From assembly GCA_001769195.1 (NCBI GenBank), contig MEOK01000005.1, forward strand, positions 121,194-185,193: DNA of 64,000 nt, given 5' to 3'. The DNA is from Bacteroidetes bacterium GWF2_40_14 (GTDB lineage: Bacteria > Bacteroidota > Bacteroidia > Bacteroidales > UBA932). Of this stretch, positions 1 through 9,671 are shown piece by piece; position 1 is the first letter of the stretch, and every line of letters starts with the position of its first letter. The position numbers and the translations under genes were made by a program. Below the pieces are notes generated by a model. It saw nothing but the letters and a program-made list of their open reading frames with translations. It ran no database searches and was not told where the DNA came from.

Positions 1-805
1 TGTCGTGGAACTGTGGAAAAACAGTAGTAGAATCAGGATCACCCGGCCAGCTGCCTCCTATGGCAGTGTTCAGTATCAGATAGTGGTCATTGTGAGGAAC
101 ACCTTCTGTTGCGGTATGTATCAATTTACCGTCGAGATACCATCTTATTGCATCTGCTTCCCACTCAAGAACATAAATATGATAGTCGTCGACATATGAT
201 ACATCTCCCCTGATTGTTGCTGATGATGTTTTCTTTACGCCTTGAAAAGAGTAGTAATGAAAGGTGGCGTACATAACCATTGGTTCATGACCCAGGAATT
301 CCATAATGTCAATTTCGCTGTACCATGGTCTGTATTCCGGAATGGAACTCTCTCGCCCATTGGCAACAGCTTCACTCATTACATATTCCATCTGCCAGTC
401 CCTGTTTTGAGGATAAAGCCAGTATGCAGGCCACATTCCTTTACCAACCGGAAGCTTTCCTCTTATTTCAATTCTCCCGTATGTTATTGCCAGCTTGTCC
501 TTTGTGTCAAGGCGTCCGCTGGTAAAATGTTTGTTCCCAAAATCTCTAACTCGGCTCCTTATTCGCAGGCACCCGTTTTCCAGATATACATCATCCGGAA
601 CATAGTACTGGAGCTCGTTATGTTTACTGGTTTCACGGGTAAGTACGTTCCATTTGGTAAGATCCAGAACTTTCCCATTGAACTCATCGTTCCATACCAT
701 TTTCCATTCTTTCTTGCCGCTCTCTGTAGATTTCTGGCTGTAAGTAAAAGAAGAAGAAATAATTAGCAAAAAAACAAGTGCAAGCAAAGATTTTAAATTT
801 CTCAT
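1..805 (-). CDS. Secreted GH16 family glucanase, C-terminus beyond window
   Basis: Reading the minus strand from the ATG at 805 gives an open frame of about 268 residues that runs off the left edge, so the C-terminus is missing. Residues 1-25 form a signal peptide ending near TYSQ. The body has the glycoside hydrolase 16 signature EIDIME at residues 165-170. In this family the first Glu is the nucleophile and the last the acid/base, so Glu165 and Glu170 are the expected pair. Upstream, WNDEFNG (39-45) and GMWPAYW (124-130) are typical of laminarinase and beta-glucanase members. It probably cleaves a beta-1,3(4)-glucan or related polysaccharide outside the cytoplasm. The exact substrate cannot be told from this part. 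It is transcribed away from the histidine kinase at 889. Confidence 0.9.
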   Translation of the reverse strand, partial: MRNLKSLLALVFLLIISSSFTYSQKSTESGKKEWKMVWNDEFNGKVLDLTKWNVLTRETSKHNELQYYVPDDVYLENGCLRIRSRVRDFGNKHFTSGRLDTKDKLAITYGRIEIRGKLPVGKGMWPAYWLYPQNRDWQMEYVMSEAVANGRESSIPEYRPWYSEIDIMEFLGHEPMVMYATFHYYSFQGVKKTSSATIRGDVSYVDDYHIYVLEWEADAIRWYLDGKLIHTATEGVPHNDHYLILNTAIGGSWPGDPDSTTVFPQFHD

Positions 806-856
806 GATGCAAAATATTTAAATTTGTACAGACAAATATATGATTTTTTAAATTAC

Positions 857-864
857 TATATTTG
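857..864 (+). promoter_or_regulatory. Candidate -7 box for histidine kinase gene
   Basis: TATATTTG matches the Bacteroidota -7 element TAnnTTTG and lies 25 bases before the ATG at 889. No convincing TTTG -33 box is seen at the usual spacing. Confidence 0.45.
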
Positions 865-888
865 TAACGAGCATTTATACCAACCAGA

Positions 889-2616
889 ATGAATTTTTAT
901 AGCATACTTTTGTTAGTAATCTCTTTATTGACATTTATTCTGTTGATCTTTACCTACAAGCAAAGGAAAACTGAAGGGACACTTTATTTCTTTCTGATGC
1001 TCATGTCCATTGCCTTTTTCTCATTTTGTTATGCATTTGAAATAAACAGTGTTGGGATTGACAATAAAATGCTTTGGCTGAGAATTGGCTATACAGGGTT
1101 GTCTACCATCTCTCTCTTCTATATGCTGTTTATAATAAGTTTTGCAGGAAAGAGAGCATGGTTATCGGGAAATATGCTGATATTTCTCTTTTCCTTACCA
1201 GCGTTGGTGCTTTTTTTCAATTATACAAATGACTGGCATCATCTCTTTTATACAAGCATTTCTATTAAGGAGACAGGGCCATTTTCAATTCTTATCCTCA
1301 AGAGGGGATTCCTTTACTGGTTGATTATTCTATATTCATATGTTTTCAATCTAGTTGCAACATTCCTTTTACTGCAGATTATTTTCACAAAGAGGGGTGT
1401 ATTCAGGTCACAATCACTGTTGATGCTGTCTGCCTCTCTACCTCCATGGATAATAAACTTATTATATGTGCTCAGACATAGTCCTCAAGGCATTGACCTG
1501 AGTGCTTTCGGGTTTTTCTTTACTGCAATAGTCATGTCAATAGGTCTTTTTCAGTTTCATCTTTTAGGTTTTTTGCCAATTGCGTTGGACAATGTATTCA
1601 AGAGCATGCATGATGGTGTTATACTTATAGACAAGAAAAATCATATAATAAATTTCAATGATGCTGCAAAAAAGATATTTGTCCGCTTAACGGGTAAAGT
1701 CATTGGAAAGGACGTAAAAGAGGTGTTTCATGAATATGAAAATCTTATTGGCAGAATTGAATCAGACAACATAGATGTCTTTAATTTTTCTATGGGGAAT
1801 GGAGATGATATAACCTATCTTAAAGCAAAAATCCTACCTGTAAAAGACAAACGTGAGATAAAGATTGGTAGCATTATAATGTTATACGACATAACAGTAC
1901 AGACACTCGCCGAGAACGAACTCAAGCAGACAAATGCTACTAAAGACAAGCTATTCTCAATTATTGCACATGACCTTAGAGGGCCGTTTGGCAGCATTAT
2001 TGGACTTCTTGATATTTTAAACGATCAGATAAGAGATTTTGACAAGGACGAGATAAGCAAAATGGTAGAAATAATTGGCAACCAAGCTCACAATACATAC
2101 AGGCTGGTAGAGAATCTGCTTTTTTGGTCAAGAAGTCAGGTGGGGCAGATAAGTTTCTATCCCGAATCTGTCTATCTCAAGAACATAATCAGTGAAGTTA
2201 CCGAAGTTCTTTTATCTTCTGCCGCCTTAAAGAATGTTACTATTAAAACCGATATCGGACAAGGAATCGCGGTTAATGCAGATAAGGAGATGTTAAAGAT
2301 TATTATTAGAAATATAGTCAGCAATGCCATTAAGTATTCAAATATTGGGGGATATATATTGATTTCTGCAACACTGAAAAAAGAAATGGCAGAAATATCA
2401 GTAATGGACAATGGAATTGGCATGGCTCCCGATATTATGTCCGGTCTGTTTCACCTGACGGCGCAGAAATCTACAGCCGGTACTTCAAATGAAGAGGGAA
2501 CCAGACTAGGCCTGATAATATGCAAGGAATTTGTAGAGAAGCAGGGTGGCACTATCTGGGTTGAGAGTGAGCAGAGCAGAGGAAGTATAATTCATTTTAC
2601 ACTGCCTGTATCTTGA
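889..2616 (+). CDS. Membrane sensor histidine kinase (7TM-PAS-HisKA-HATPase)
   Basis: This 575-residue protein begins with about seven hydrophobic segments (roughly residues 1-230) resembling the N-terminal 7TM region of orphan sensor kinases. A PAS-like segment follows at about 235-345. The dimerisation domain has the H-box IIAHDLRGPFGS with the phospho-acceptor His361. The C-terminal ATPase domain shows an N-box (NIVSNAIKYS), a G1 box (DNGIGM) and a GTRLGL segment in the G2 position. It should autophosphorylate in response to a membrane or lipid-soluble signal. No response regulator gene is adjacent. The nearest is the orphan NarL-type regulator at 9672, and pairing the two would be a guess. 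The gene converges with the patatin gene and overlaps it by 20 bases. Confidence 0.9.
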   Translation: MNFYSILLLVISLLTFILLIFTYKQRKTEGTLYFFLMLMSIAFFSFCYAFEINSVGIDNKMLWLRIGYTGLSTISLFYMLFIISFAGKRAWLSGNMLIFLFSLPALVLFFNYTNDWHHLFYTSISIKETGPFSILILKRGFLYWLIILYSYVFNLVATFLLLQIIFTKRGVFRSQSLLMLSASLPPWIINLLYVLRHSPQGIDLSAFGFFFTAIVMSIGLFQFHLLGFLPIALDNVFKSMHDGVILIDKKNHIINFNDAAKKIFVRLTGKVIGKDVKEVFHEYENLIGRIESDNIDVFNFSMGNGDDITYLKAKILPVKDKREIKIGSIIMLYDITVQTLAENELKQTNATKDKLFSIIAHDLRGPFGSIIGLLDILNDQIRDFDKDEISKMVEIIGNQAHNTYRLVENLLFWSRSQVGQISFYPESVYLKNIISEVTEVLLSSAALKNVTIKTDIGQGIAVNADKEMLKIIIRNIVSNAIKYSNIGGYILISATLKKEMAEISVMDNGIGMAPDIMSGLFHLTAQKSTAGTSNEEGTRLGLIICKEFVEKQGGTIWVESEQSRGSIIHFTLPVS

Positions 2617-3397
2617 TATTCTTTTGCAGGGCCAGTTTCATTGCATCATACCCTAGCTTGTAAATCTCATCTACCTTCCGGAAGTCATACAAACGGTACT
2701 GCATCGCTTGTTCTACTTCTATAAGTATGTCACACATTTTTTTATCCTCAACGGTATTAGCTCGGAACATCATATGGTAAGATCGTTCTGCAACTCCGAC
2801 AATTGTTTTGGAATATTTTTGTGAGATAAGAGGACTTACATTTATTCCAATAACCATCTCACAGCTTTCTCTTATAACAGAAACGGGAAAATTTCTGAAG
2901 ATGCCCCCATCAACATAATGTACCCCATCAATCTCTATCGGATTGAAGAAAACAGGAACACATGCAGATGCCATGACTTTTTTGCATAATTCTCCGGTTG
3001 AGAAAACTACACTTTTCCCATGGTCAAAATCTGTAGCTACAACATAGAGTGGTATTTTAAGATCTTCAAATGTATCTGCATTTATGTTGTCTTTGAGAAA
3101 CCTGACAAAATCGGAAGTTCCAAAGAGGCCCCTTTTTGGTATAGTCAACTCTACGAAACTGTTAAAATACTTGGCTTTAAATATTTTACGAATATCATCA
3201 GGAGATTGTCCAGAAGAATATAATGCACCAACAATAGCACCGGCACTGGTACCGGAGATAACATCTGGCTTGAGTCCAAATTCTTCCATAGCCATAAGTG
3301 CACCAGCATGAGCAAAACCCTTAACACCACCTCCTGAGAGAGTAAGTCCGAGCTTATGTACCTTATTCATTACAGGTGTGGTGTTACTTAACGGCAT
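2597..3397 (-). CDS. Patatin-like phospholipase (RssA type)
   Basis: This cytoplasmic patatin-family acyl hydrolase is 266 residues long from the ATG at 3397. An in-frame ATG at 3370, just before the conserved core, is an equally plausible start. The glycine-rich oxyanion motif SGGGVKGF lies at residues 21-28. The nucleophile elbow GTSAG gives Ser51, and DGG at 163-165 supplies the Asp of the Ser-Asp dyad. There is no signal peptide and no C-terminal barrel, so it resembles the short RssA/YchK type rather than secreted patatins. It lies downstream of the alcohol dehydrogenase gene on the same strand, with a 14-base overlap if the first ATG is used, so the two are probably co-transcribed. Its lipid substrate is unknown. 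Confidence 0.88.
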   Translation of the reverse strand: MPLSNTTPVMNKVHKLGLTLSGGGVKGFAHAGALMAMEEFGLKPDVISGTSAGAIVGALYSSGQSPDDIRKIFKAKYFNSFVELTIPKRGLFGTSDFVRFLKDNINADTFEDLKIPLYVVATDFDHGKSVVFSTGELCKKVMASACVPVFFNPIEIDGVHYVDGGIFRNFPVSVIRESCEMVIGINVSPLISQKYSKTIVGVAERSYHMMFRANTVEDKKMCDILIEVEQAMQYRLYDFRKVDEIYKLGYDAMKLALQKNIKIQAV

Positions 3398-4529
3398 CGA
3401 GAATCTCTCCTGCTACATGAGCGTCAACTGACCTGTTTTCTCCTAAGTGAAGATTTCTTTCAGTGAACCTCTTTTTAATTTCATCTATAGTTTCCTGTCC
3501 TACACCATTTTCATGTAATCTGGTTTTCAAACCAAGGGAACGGAAAAACTCTTCTGTCCTGTCAATGATCATTCTTATGGCAACCTCTCTGTCAGAATGT
3601 TCTATTCCCCAGACTCTTTTCCCGTATTGTAAAATCTTGTCCCCTTTTTCACCCCTTAGTATCCACATTGTGCCTGGAAGTACTATAGTAAGACTGTGGC
3701 CATGTGTTATTCCGTTAAGTGCCGTAAGTTCGTGACCTATCATATGTGTGGCCCAATCCTGAGAAACGCCTAAAGCAATGAATCCGTTGAGACCCATTGT
3801 AGCAGATAACATAAATGTGGCCATTGATTCATAGTCGTGCTGGTTTTCTTTTATTTTTGGCGCCACTTCTATGATTGTCTGAAGTATTCCCTCTGCCCAT
3901 CTGTCCATAAGCGGAGACTGACCTGTAGTTGTAAGGTATTGCTCAATTACATGGACAAAGGTATCGGCCAGACCACACGCCACCTGATATGGAGGAAGAG
4001 AAAATGTAGTTTCCGGATCTAGTACCGAAAATACCGGATAGTTAGAGAAAAAGGAGAACTTCTCCTTTGTAGCTTTGTTTGAGATAACTGCTCCTCTGTT
4101 CATTTCTGAGCCAGTAGCCGGTAATGTAATGACAGCTGCCATTGGAAGGGCCGATTTATAAAGCGATGGTTTTCTGACAAGATCCCATGCGTCACCGTCA
4201 AAGAGGGCTCCAGCAGCAATTAGTTTTGATCCATCTACAACAGACCCTCCTCCAACTGCAAGCACAAAGTCGCAACTCTCCTGTTTTGCAAGTGCAATAG
4301 CCGCTCTCAGGGTTTCTATGGTAGGATTTGGCTCAATCCCCCAGAATTCTATGGTATGGTGATCTTTCAATGCTTCTATAACCTGATTATATACACCATT
4401 CTTTTGGACACTTCCTCCTCCGAATGTAAGCAGTACTTTACTGTCTAGAGGTACTTCTGTTGTAAGTGAAGCTATCGATCCTTTACCAAAAATTAGTTTT
4501 GTGGTATTTTGAAAAATAAAATTATTCAT
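3384..4529 (-). CDS. Iron-containing alcohol dehydrogenase (YqhD/BDH type)
   Basis: This is a group III metal-dependent alcohol dehydrogenase of 381 residues from the ATG at 4529. The frame stays open further upstream, but MNNFIFQNTTKLIFGKG is the typical start of the family. The dinucleotide-binding loops are GGGS at 37-40 and GGGSVVDGSK at 93-102. By alignment with YqhD, the metal ligands should be Asp189, His193, His262 and His276. All are present, the last two in THMIGHEL and THGHSL. The enzyme likely reduces an aldehyde to an alcohol with NAD(P)H. The substrate is not evident, though butyraldehyde-type substrates are common for relatives. The gene precedes the patatin gene in a two-gene unit. 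Confidence 0.9.
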   Translation of the reverse strand: MNNFIFQNTTKLIFGKGSIASLTTEVPLDSKVLLTFGGGSVQKNGVYNQVIEALKDHHTIEFWGIEPNPTIETLRAAIALAKQESCDFVLAVGGGSVVDGSKLIAAGALFDGDAWDLVRKPSLYKSALPMAAVITLPATGSEMNRGAVISNKATKEKFSFFSNYPVFSVLDPETTFSLPPYQVACGLADTFVHVIEQYLTTTGQSPLMDRWAEGILQTIIEVAPKIKENQHDYESMATFMLSATMGLNGFIALGVSQDWATHMIGHELTALNGITHGHSLTIVLPGTMWILRGEKGDKILQYGKRVWGIEHSDREVAIRMIIDRTEEFFRSLGLKTRLHENGVGQETIDEIKKRFTERNLHLGENRSVDAHVAGEILDAVK

Positions 4530-4613
4530 TTCAGTTGAATTTAAGCTAATATAAGAATAAAAAAAATACCTCCTCAATTAATGTGAATTGCAGAAGATAT
4601 TATTTTGTATTTG

Positions 4614-4686
4614 TGGTCCCGGTGGGGATCGAACCCACGACCCCAACATTAAGAGTGTCGTGCTCTACCAACTGAGCTACAGAACC
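4614..4686 (-). tRNA. tRNA-Lys (anticodon CTT)
   Basis: On the minus strand a 73-base cloverleaf folds with acceptor GGTTCTG/CGGGACC, discriminator A, D-arm GCTCAGTTGGTAGAGC, anticodon stem CGACA/TGTTG and loop CTCTTAA (anticodon CTT). The T-arm is GTGGG-TTCGATC-CCCAC. CCA is not encoded. Confidence 0.96.
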
Positions 4687-4701
4687 TGGTTAAAACGGCT
4701 G

Positions 4702-4709
4702 CAAAGGTA
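4702..4709 (-). promoter_or_regulatory. Candidate -7 box for tRNA-Lys(CTT)
   Basis: The minus strand reads TACCTTTG, an exact TAnnTTTG match, 15 bases upstream of the tRNA 5' end. The rest of the gap up to 4951 shows no gene I can support. Confidence 0.6.
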
Positions 4710-4951
4710 ATAATTATTGCTAAAGTTCTTATGTATTGTTTGATTTGACCGAAAATGGCAACAAGGGTTTGGTTTAATAAGATAATTATTGTAATTTTAA
4801 TAAAAGGAGAATTTGGGGTTTCGCTAATCAACATCCCATGCTTAAATACAGAGATTGAGTTCCCGATACATTCAATCTGTCTGTTTGATATTAACTTTTC
4901 TAATAACAATACTGTCAGTAAATTATAAAATTGCATAACCTTGTTCAACCA

Positions 4952-5821
4952 ATGATTAACAATACAAACGGAACTGAAACAACTACAATTATCCAGAAAA
5001 GATTAAAAAGTGGATTCAATTATCTCTTTTTGAAAAAGGGCTTTTCATACGAATTTTCAAATGAAACAGGGAACCTTCTAATTTTTGTCCATACTGGAAA
5101 ACTGCGTATTTTGATTGGAAAATACAAGGAGTATTTTTTCGGTGACAGGGAGATGTTTTTAGTAAAAAATTCCGGATATCAATTTGATACGCTTCAGAAC
5201 ACAAAGCTGGTTCTTTTGAATCTGGATAACCACTGGGTATCTTTTTATGAAAACCTAAGGAGAGATGCCTCCCGAGTAAAGGATAAGTATATTTTTTCTG
5301 TATCATCACTTGTAATTCAGCCAAAACTTGAGGTTTTCCTCGATTCTGTCATACAGTGCATGACAAACAACAAAGGGTGTTCAAGGAACTATCAATATGT
5401 AAAACAGAGAGAACTTGAGATACTGCTCAGGAAATGCTATGGAAAGAAGGTTCTGGTTAACTTCTTCTCAAGGTTAAGTGGAGAGGTTCACGATTTTTAC
5501 CAGTTTATTTTTGATAATTATCATAAATACAGGGGAGTAGAGGAGCTTATTACTGTCTCAGGTCTATCTCCCAGCACATTCAACAGAAAGTTCAGAGAGT
5601 TATTTGGAGAATCACCTTATCAATGGATACTAGGCAGGCGATCAGAAATAATCTACAAGAAGCTAATTATTAATAATTGCCCCATAGTCAAGATTATGAA
5701 AGACTACGATTTTACAGATGCGTCGCACTTCAATCGCTTCTGCAGGACTATGTATGGTTATTCTCCTACAGAACTAAGAAAGATTTTCAAGGAAAACCCG
5801 GAAAAGCTATCTGTTTTTTAA
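4952..5821 (+). CDS. AraC family transcriptional regulator
   Basis: This DNA-binding regulator has 289 residues from the ATG at 4952. The frame extends upstream only to a TTG. The N-terminal 170 or so residues are a divergent sensor region with no motif I recognise. The C-terminal 90 or so residues carry the double helix-turn-helix of the AraC family. The first helix pair is around [19 protein letters not shown]. The second is around [20 protein letters not shown], and this ends in the characteristic G-x-SP-x-x-xR pattern. The target genes are unknown. The neighbours (tRNA-Lys upstream, convergent mscL downstream) give no hint. The 3' end overlaps mscL by 15 bases. Confidence 0.88.
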   Translation: MINNTNGTETTTIIQKRLKSGFNYLFLKKGFSYEFSNETGNLLIFVHTGKLRILIGKYKEYFFGDREMFLVKNSGYQFDTLQNTKLVLLNLDNHWVSFYENLRRDASRVKDKYIFSVSSLVIQPKLEVFLDSVIQCMTNNKGCSRNYQYVKQRELEILLRKCYGKKVLVNFFSRLSGEVHDFYQFIFDNYHKYRGVEELITVSGLSPSTFNRKFRELFGESPYQWILGRRSEIIYKKLIINNCPIVKIMKDYDFTDASHFNRFCRTMYGYSPTELRKIFKENPEKLSVF

Positions 5822-6199
5822 CAGGTCGCGGATCTCCCTTAACAAAGTAATATCTTCGGGAGTAGGAGGAGGCGTTGCAGGAGCAGCTGGAACTTCCTCT
5901 TTTTTGCTGTTGAACCTGTTCATGAATTTGATCATCATGAATATTGCAAATGCAATAATGATAAAATCAAAGGTGACTTGAATAAAGTTTCCGTAATTTA
6001 TTGAAACAGATTCTTTCAGTGTGATTTTGAGGTCGGTGAAATTAACCCCTCCTATCAGAAGACCAAGAGGAGGCATAATTACATCTGAGACAAATGACGA
6101 GACGATTTTTCCGAAGGCACCACCGATAATAATACCGACTGCCATATCCATTACATTGCCGCGCATTGCAAACTGCTTGAATTCACCAATTATTTTCAT
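5807..6199 (-). CDS. mscL: Large-conductance mechanosensitive channel MscL
   Basis: The product is 130 residues from the ATG at 6199 and forms a pentameric inner-membrane channel that opens under hypo-osmotic tension. The N-terminus has the family hallmark: a short amphipathic helix ([16 protein letters not shown]), then TM1 with [24 protein letters not shown]2 is at roughly residues 65-90 ([20 protein letters not shown]). A proline-rich linker and a charged C-terminal helix follow. The length matches the family (about 130-145). It is divergent from the AspT-type transporter at 6263 and convergent with the AraC gene. Confidence 0.96.
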   Translation of the reverse strand: MKIIGEFKQFAMRGNVMDMAVGIIIGGAFGKIVSSFVSDVIMPPLGLLIGGVNFTDLKITLKESVSINYGNFIQVTFDFIIIAFAIFMMIKFMNRFNSKKEEVPAAPATPPPTPEDITLLREIRDLLKNR

Positions 6200-6262
6200 T
6201 GTAAATGTTTTATTGACCAAATATAGCAAAAAAGCTTAATTTTACCACAAATTTTGGATGTT

Positions 6263-7930
6263 ATGGAATGGATGAAGACACTCTTTTTAAGTGAGGGAAT
6301 AGCTCAGTCAATTATTATTCTGGCCTCAGTAATTACAATAGGTTTTCTTCTGGCCAAAGTGAAAATCGCTAAAATCTCGTTTGGCGCAACCTGGATACTT
6401 TTTGCCGGTATCGCGTTCAGCCACTTCGGAATCTCCATTAATTCTCACATACTTCACTTTGTAAAGGAGTTCGGGCTTATATTGTTTGTGTATTCTGTTG
6501 GCCTTCAGGTTGGACCTGGGTTCTTTGCATCCTTGAAGAAGGGCGGTTTAAAGCTCAACCTGTTAGCCTCAGCTATTGTATTACTTGGTGTTCTCACAAC
6601 TCTTGTAATATATTTAATAACCGGTCTGCCAATATCTACAATGGTAGGTATTCTGTCCGGAGCAATAACCAATACACCCGGACTTGGAGCAGCTCAGCAA
6701 ACTTATCTCGATATAAACGGAGTGAATGATCCAAGCATTGCTTTAGGTTATGCTCTTGCGTATCCACTTGGTGTTGTAGGAATAATTACTTCAATGATTC
6801 TTGTGAAATCAATTTTCAGGATTAATCTGGAGAAGGAAAATCAAAGAATAAAAGAGTTGGAAAAAGACAATCCTAATGAAACTATCAGACTGTCAGTCCT
6901 TATAACAAACTTCTCGCTTTTCGGAAAGACTATAATGGGATTGAAGCAAATGATAGATAAAAATTTTGTAATATCCAGAGTTTGTGATGACAAGGGCATT
7001 GTCCTTATTGCAAATGCCGATATTGCTCTTCAGCCGGGTTACAAAATTCTGATTATTGCACAAAAGAGAGATATCGAATCTCTTCTCTCTTTTTTTGGAA
7101 CCGAGATTGAAATGAATGAGGAGGAGTGGGGCATTAAGGATTCCAATTTTGTACCAAGAAGGGTATTGGTAACTCAAAATAATGTTAATGGAAGGAGCCT
7201 TTCTGACCTTAAACTGGGTAAGGCCTTTGGTATAACTGTAACAAGAATAAACAGAGCCGGGGTTGATCTGCTTGCCACTCCTAATCTGCAGCTGCAGATT
7301 GGAGACAGACTAACAATTGTAGGAACACAGACAGGAATAGATGCCGCAGCCAATCTGCTGGGAAACTCAATGAAAAGATTGAGGGAACCCAATCTCATTG
7401 CTATTTTCCTGGGAATTGCTCTTGGAATTTTCTTAGGGAGCATACCTATATTCTTTCCTGGTATTCCTCAGCCTGTAAAACTGGGACTTGCAGGAGGTCC
7501 GCTTATAGTGGCTATCCTTATAAGTAGGTTCGGGCCAAAATACAAGTTGGTCACATATACAACCATGAGTGCTAATCTTATGTTGAGGGAGATTGGAATA
7601 TCTCTTTTTCTTGCATGTGTAGGTCTTGATTCAGGCAGCAGATTTGTAGACACTATAGTAAATGGTGGGGGTGCAATCTGGATACTTTACGGGGCCGTTA
7701 TAACAGTGCTCCCGCTTATGATTGTCGCAACAGCCGGAAGGGTATGGTTCAAACTTAACTATTATACTCTGACCGGATTGATGGCTGGCAGCACTACGGA
7801 TCCCCCTGCACTGGCATATTCAAATGCGACAGCAGGTAACGATCTTCCCGCTGTAAGTTACGCGACAGTTTACCCTCTCACGATGTTCCTGAGGGTGTTA
7901 ATGGCTCAGCTTATGATACTATTCTTCTAG
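6263..7930 (+). CDS. AspT/YidE-family putative transporter with RCK_C domains
   Basis: This inner-membrane protein has 555 residues from the ATG at 6263 (a TTG lies nine bases earlier). It shows the duplicated YidE/YbjL membrane domain. The first half (about residues 10-185) and second half (about 380-555) each have five or so hydrophobic segments. Both carry the repeated signatures GAITNTPGLGAAQQ in the first copy and GSTTDPPALAYSN in the second. Two TrkA-C/RCK_C-like ligand-binding domains lie between them (about 205-285 and 295-370). Family members include aspartate:alanine antiporters, but most are uncharacterised, so the substrate is unknown. The stop overlaps the convergent WG-repeat gene by four bases. 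Confidence 0.88.
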   Translation: MEWMKTLFLSEGIAQSIIILASVITIGFLLAKVKIAKISFGATWILFAGIAFSHFGISINSHILHFVKEFGLILFVYSVGLQVGPGFFASLKKGGLKLNLLASAIVLLGVLTTLVIYLITGLPISTMVGILSGAITNTPGLGAAQQTYLDINGVNDPSIALGYALAYPLGVVGIITSMILVKSIFRINLEKENQRIKELEKDNPNETIRLSVLITNFSLFGKTIMGLKQMIDKNFVISRVCDDKGIVLIANADIALQPGYKILIIAQKRDIESLLSFFGTEIEMNEEEWGIKDSNFVPRRVLVTQNNVNGRSLSDLKLGKAFGITVTRINRAGVDLLATPNLQLQIGDRLTIVGTQTGIDAAANLLGNSMKRLREPNLIAIFLGIALGIFLGSIPIFFPGIPQPVKLGLAGGPLIVAILISRFGPKYKLVTYTTMSANLMLREIGISLFLACVGLDSGSRFVDTIVNGGGAIWILYGAVITVLPLMIVATAGRVWFKLNYYTLTGLMAGSTTDPPALAYSNATAGNDLPAVSYATVYPLTMFLRVLMAQLMILFF

Positions 7931-9510
7931 TTTTTTAATGTAAGGATAATTGTCCCTTTTGCTCCCTTTTCAATTGTCAGCTTTGTTATGGAGTTATCCT
8001 GTGCTTTTTTATTTAGAATTTCTATAACAAGATCCTCTTTGGCGGTTGCTTTATTCAAAAGAGTAATGTTATAGCGTATTGCCTTTACTTTTGCATTCTC
8101 TGCAAATTCCCAGTCTGTAACCACATCTGTGTAATATGCCTTTCCCCATATATCTCTTTTCATTACCCTCTCCGTTAAAGGAATTGTTAGTGAAGATCCA
8201 AACTCAACCTCTCTTGCGACTTGAATATTGATGGTTTTAATCATATCCTTCATTATGTTTGTGCCTTTAAGAGATTCTTTTGATGGGTAGTCAAATTTTT
8301 CATACAACTCAACGGCAGTTGCCCCAAGTGATATGTCATCAATTGAATTATCTGTGATATTGCCGATTGCCCGTTTTAGCTCTGTGTTAAGGTCAAAGAA
8401 GTCAGACTCAAGGAATTCCGGCTGAGATTCATTTACAATAATCTGATAGGAATCTTTACTGTTTACTGGTTTTCCTTTCGTGTCAATCAGATAATATCTT
8501 CCTCTTTCAGACACAAAGCATTTTCCACTAAAAAAACCTGTGACATAGTCAAAGTTAAAGCCGGTAAGAGCTTCATCATTAATATTTATTAGAGATGATT
8601 TACCGTTTTCATTTGCAAAAAACTGCTGTCCCTCTGCATATTGAATGCCCTGATACTTGGCTCTGATTATTATCTCCCCTTTTTTGTCAATTATTCCATA
8701 TCCGTTTCCATCATAAAATATTGCATGATTTCCATTAAATGGCTTAACTGATAGAAATTTAGAGTCAGGTTTTATTACCTTCTCACCTTTAACGTTCATG
8801 AATCCCCATACTTTTAATGAAGGATCATCTGTAAAACCAATAAGACCTTCATTTACAGTTTCGTGCACGCCCAAGACAGCGTCATCCACCTTCAAAACAG
8901 TTTTACCGCTTTTATCAATTATTGATCTTTCCGGATTTGACAGATTATCTCCCTTTGGGCCATATACAAGAGCATATCCCTCTTTGAAAGGGTATGCTTG
9001 CGAATATTCGGGTTTTATAACAACATTTCCCTTGATGTCAATATATCCGTATTTTGAATTTGCATCAACAATCCTTGCCATCCCTTCAGAAAAATTTGTT
9101 GCTGAAATTATTGGAATTCCATTGAATTCAGTTAAAGAAAATGCCTCTGAGCCATCTTTCCTGATAAACGTTACAGGAGAATCTTTTTTGACTACCGGAG
9201 CTACTTCTTCTAAAAAAAGACCCGCCTGCAGATATTGTCCTGTAATAAGTTTAGGTTGCTTGATGCTTGAATAATACTCATAAAGACCATTTTTATTCTT
9301 CACTAAGAAAAGACCATTTACTGCAATGGAAGGTTTTTCTGTAAATTCATTGCTGAACAGTACTTTGCCGCCAGTACCAATTAGACCCCATCTGCCATCT
9401 TTGGTTTCCTGAAAAGGAAGGTGGGAAATCCCTTTTTCTTTAATGTCCCCGCAAGAGGAGATAACAACACTCAAAAATATGAGTGCAATCACAGAAACTG
9501 AGTTTTTCAT
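7927..9510 (-). CDS. WG-repeat lipoprotein
   Basis: From the ATG at 9510 this encodes 527 residues with a lipoprotein signal peptide. The lipobox ends VISSC, with Cys20 as the expected lipidated residue. The rest contains WG (beta-leaflet) repeats of the kind W/YG-x-I/M-x(n)-G: RWGLIGTGG, KYGYIDIKG, VWGFMNVKG and GYGIIDKKG, spaced at 50-90 residues. The C-terminal 150 residues lack repeats and look like a separate beta-rich domain. WG repeats are usually protein-interaction modules at the cell surface, but no function can be given. The frame extends upstream to 9600, but that stretch would put a non-signal segment before the lipobox. The start is 161 bases from the divergent response regulator gene. 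Confidence 0.85.
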   Translation of the reverse strand: MKNSVSVIALIFLSVVISSCGDIKEKGISHLPFQETKDGRWGLIGTGGKVLFSNEFTEKPSIAVNGLFLVKNKNGLYEYYSSIKQPKLITGQYLQAGLFLEEVAPVVKKDSPVTFIRKDGSEAFSLTEFNGIPIISATNFSEGMARIVDANSKYGYIDIKGNVVIKPEYSQAYPFKEGYALVYGPKGDNLSNPERSIIDKSGKTVLKVDDAVLGVHETVNEGLIGFTDDPSLKVWGFMNVKGEKVIKPDSKFLSVKPFNGNHAIFYDGNGYGIIDKKGEIIIRAKYQGIQYAEGQQFFANENGKSSLININDEALTGFNFDYVTGFFSGKCFVSERGRYYLIDTKGKPVNSKDSYQIIVNESQPEFLESDFFDLNTELKRAIGNITDNSIDDISLGATAVELYEKFDYPSKESLKGTNIMKDMIKTINIQVAREVEFGSSLTIPLTERVMKRDIWGKAYYTDVVTDWEFAENAKVKAIRYNITLLNKATAKEDLVIEILNKKAQDNSITKLTIEKGAKGTIILTLKN

Positions 9511-9671
9511 AGAACTATATTTTAGGTTGATCAAATATATAAAAATTGATGCAAAAAACAAAAAGTGTTGAATGTTACATACATCTGTATTTTCACTCAA
9601 ATAATTGTTGGATTGTTGATGAAGTTAACTAATTTTAGGGCCAGTAAAATATTTAACGCATTATAATATTT

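Noticed and set aside
242..766. Plus-strand 174-codon frame in the left end
   Set aside because: The minus strand encodes a clear GH16 enzyme with signal peptide and catalytic EIDIME; the plus frame is its shadow.
4649..4948. Minus-strand 99-codon open frame
   Set aside because: It runs through tRNA-Lys(CTT) and AT-rich intergenic DNA and has no recognisable domain.
8798..9274. Plus-strand 158-codon frame inside the WG-repeat gene
   Set aside because: It is antisense to a well-supported lipoprotein gene with clear repeats; the frame has no domain of its own.
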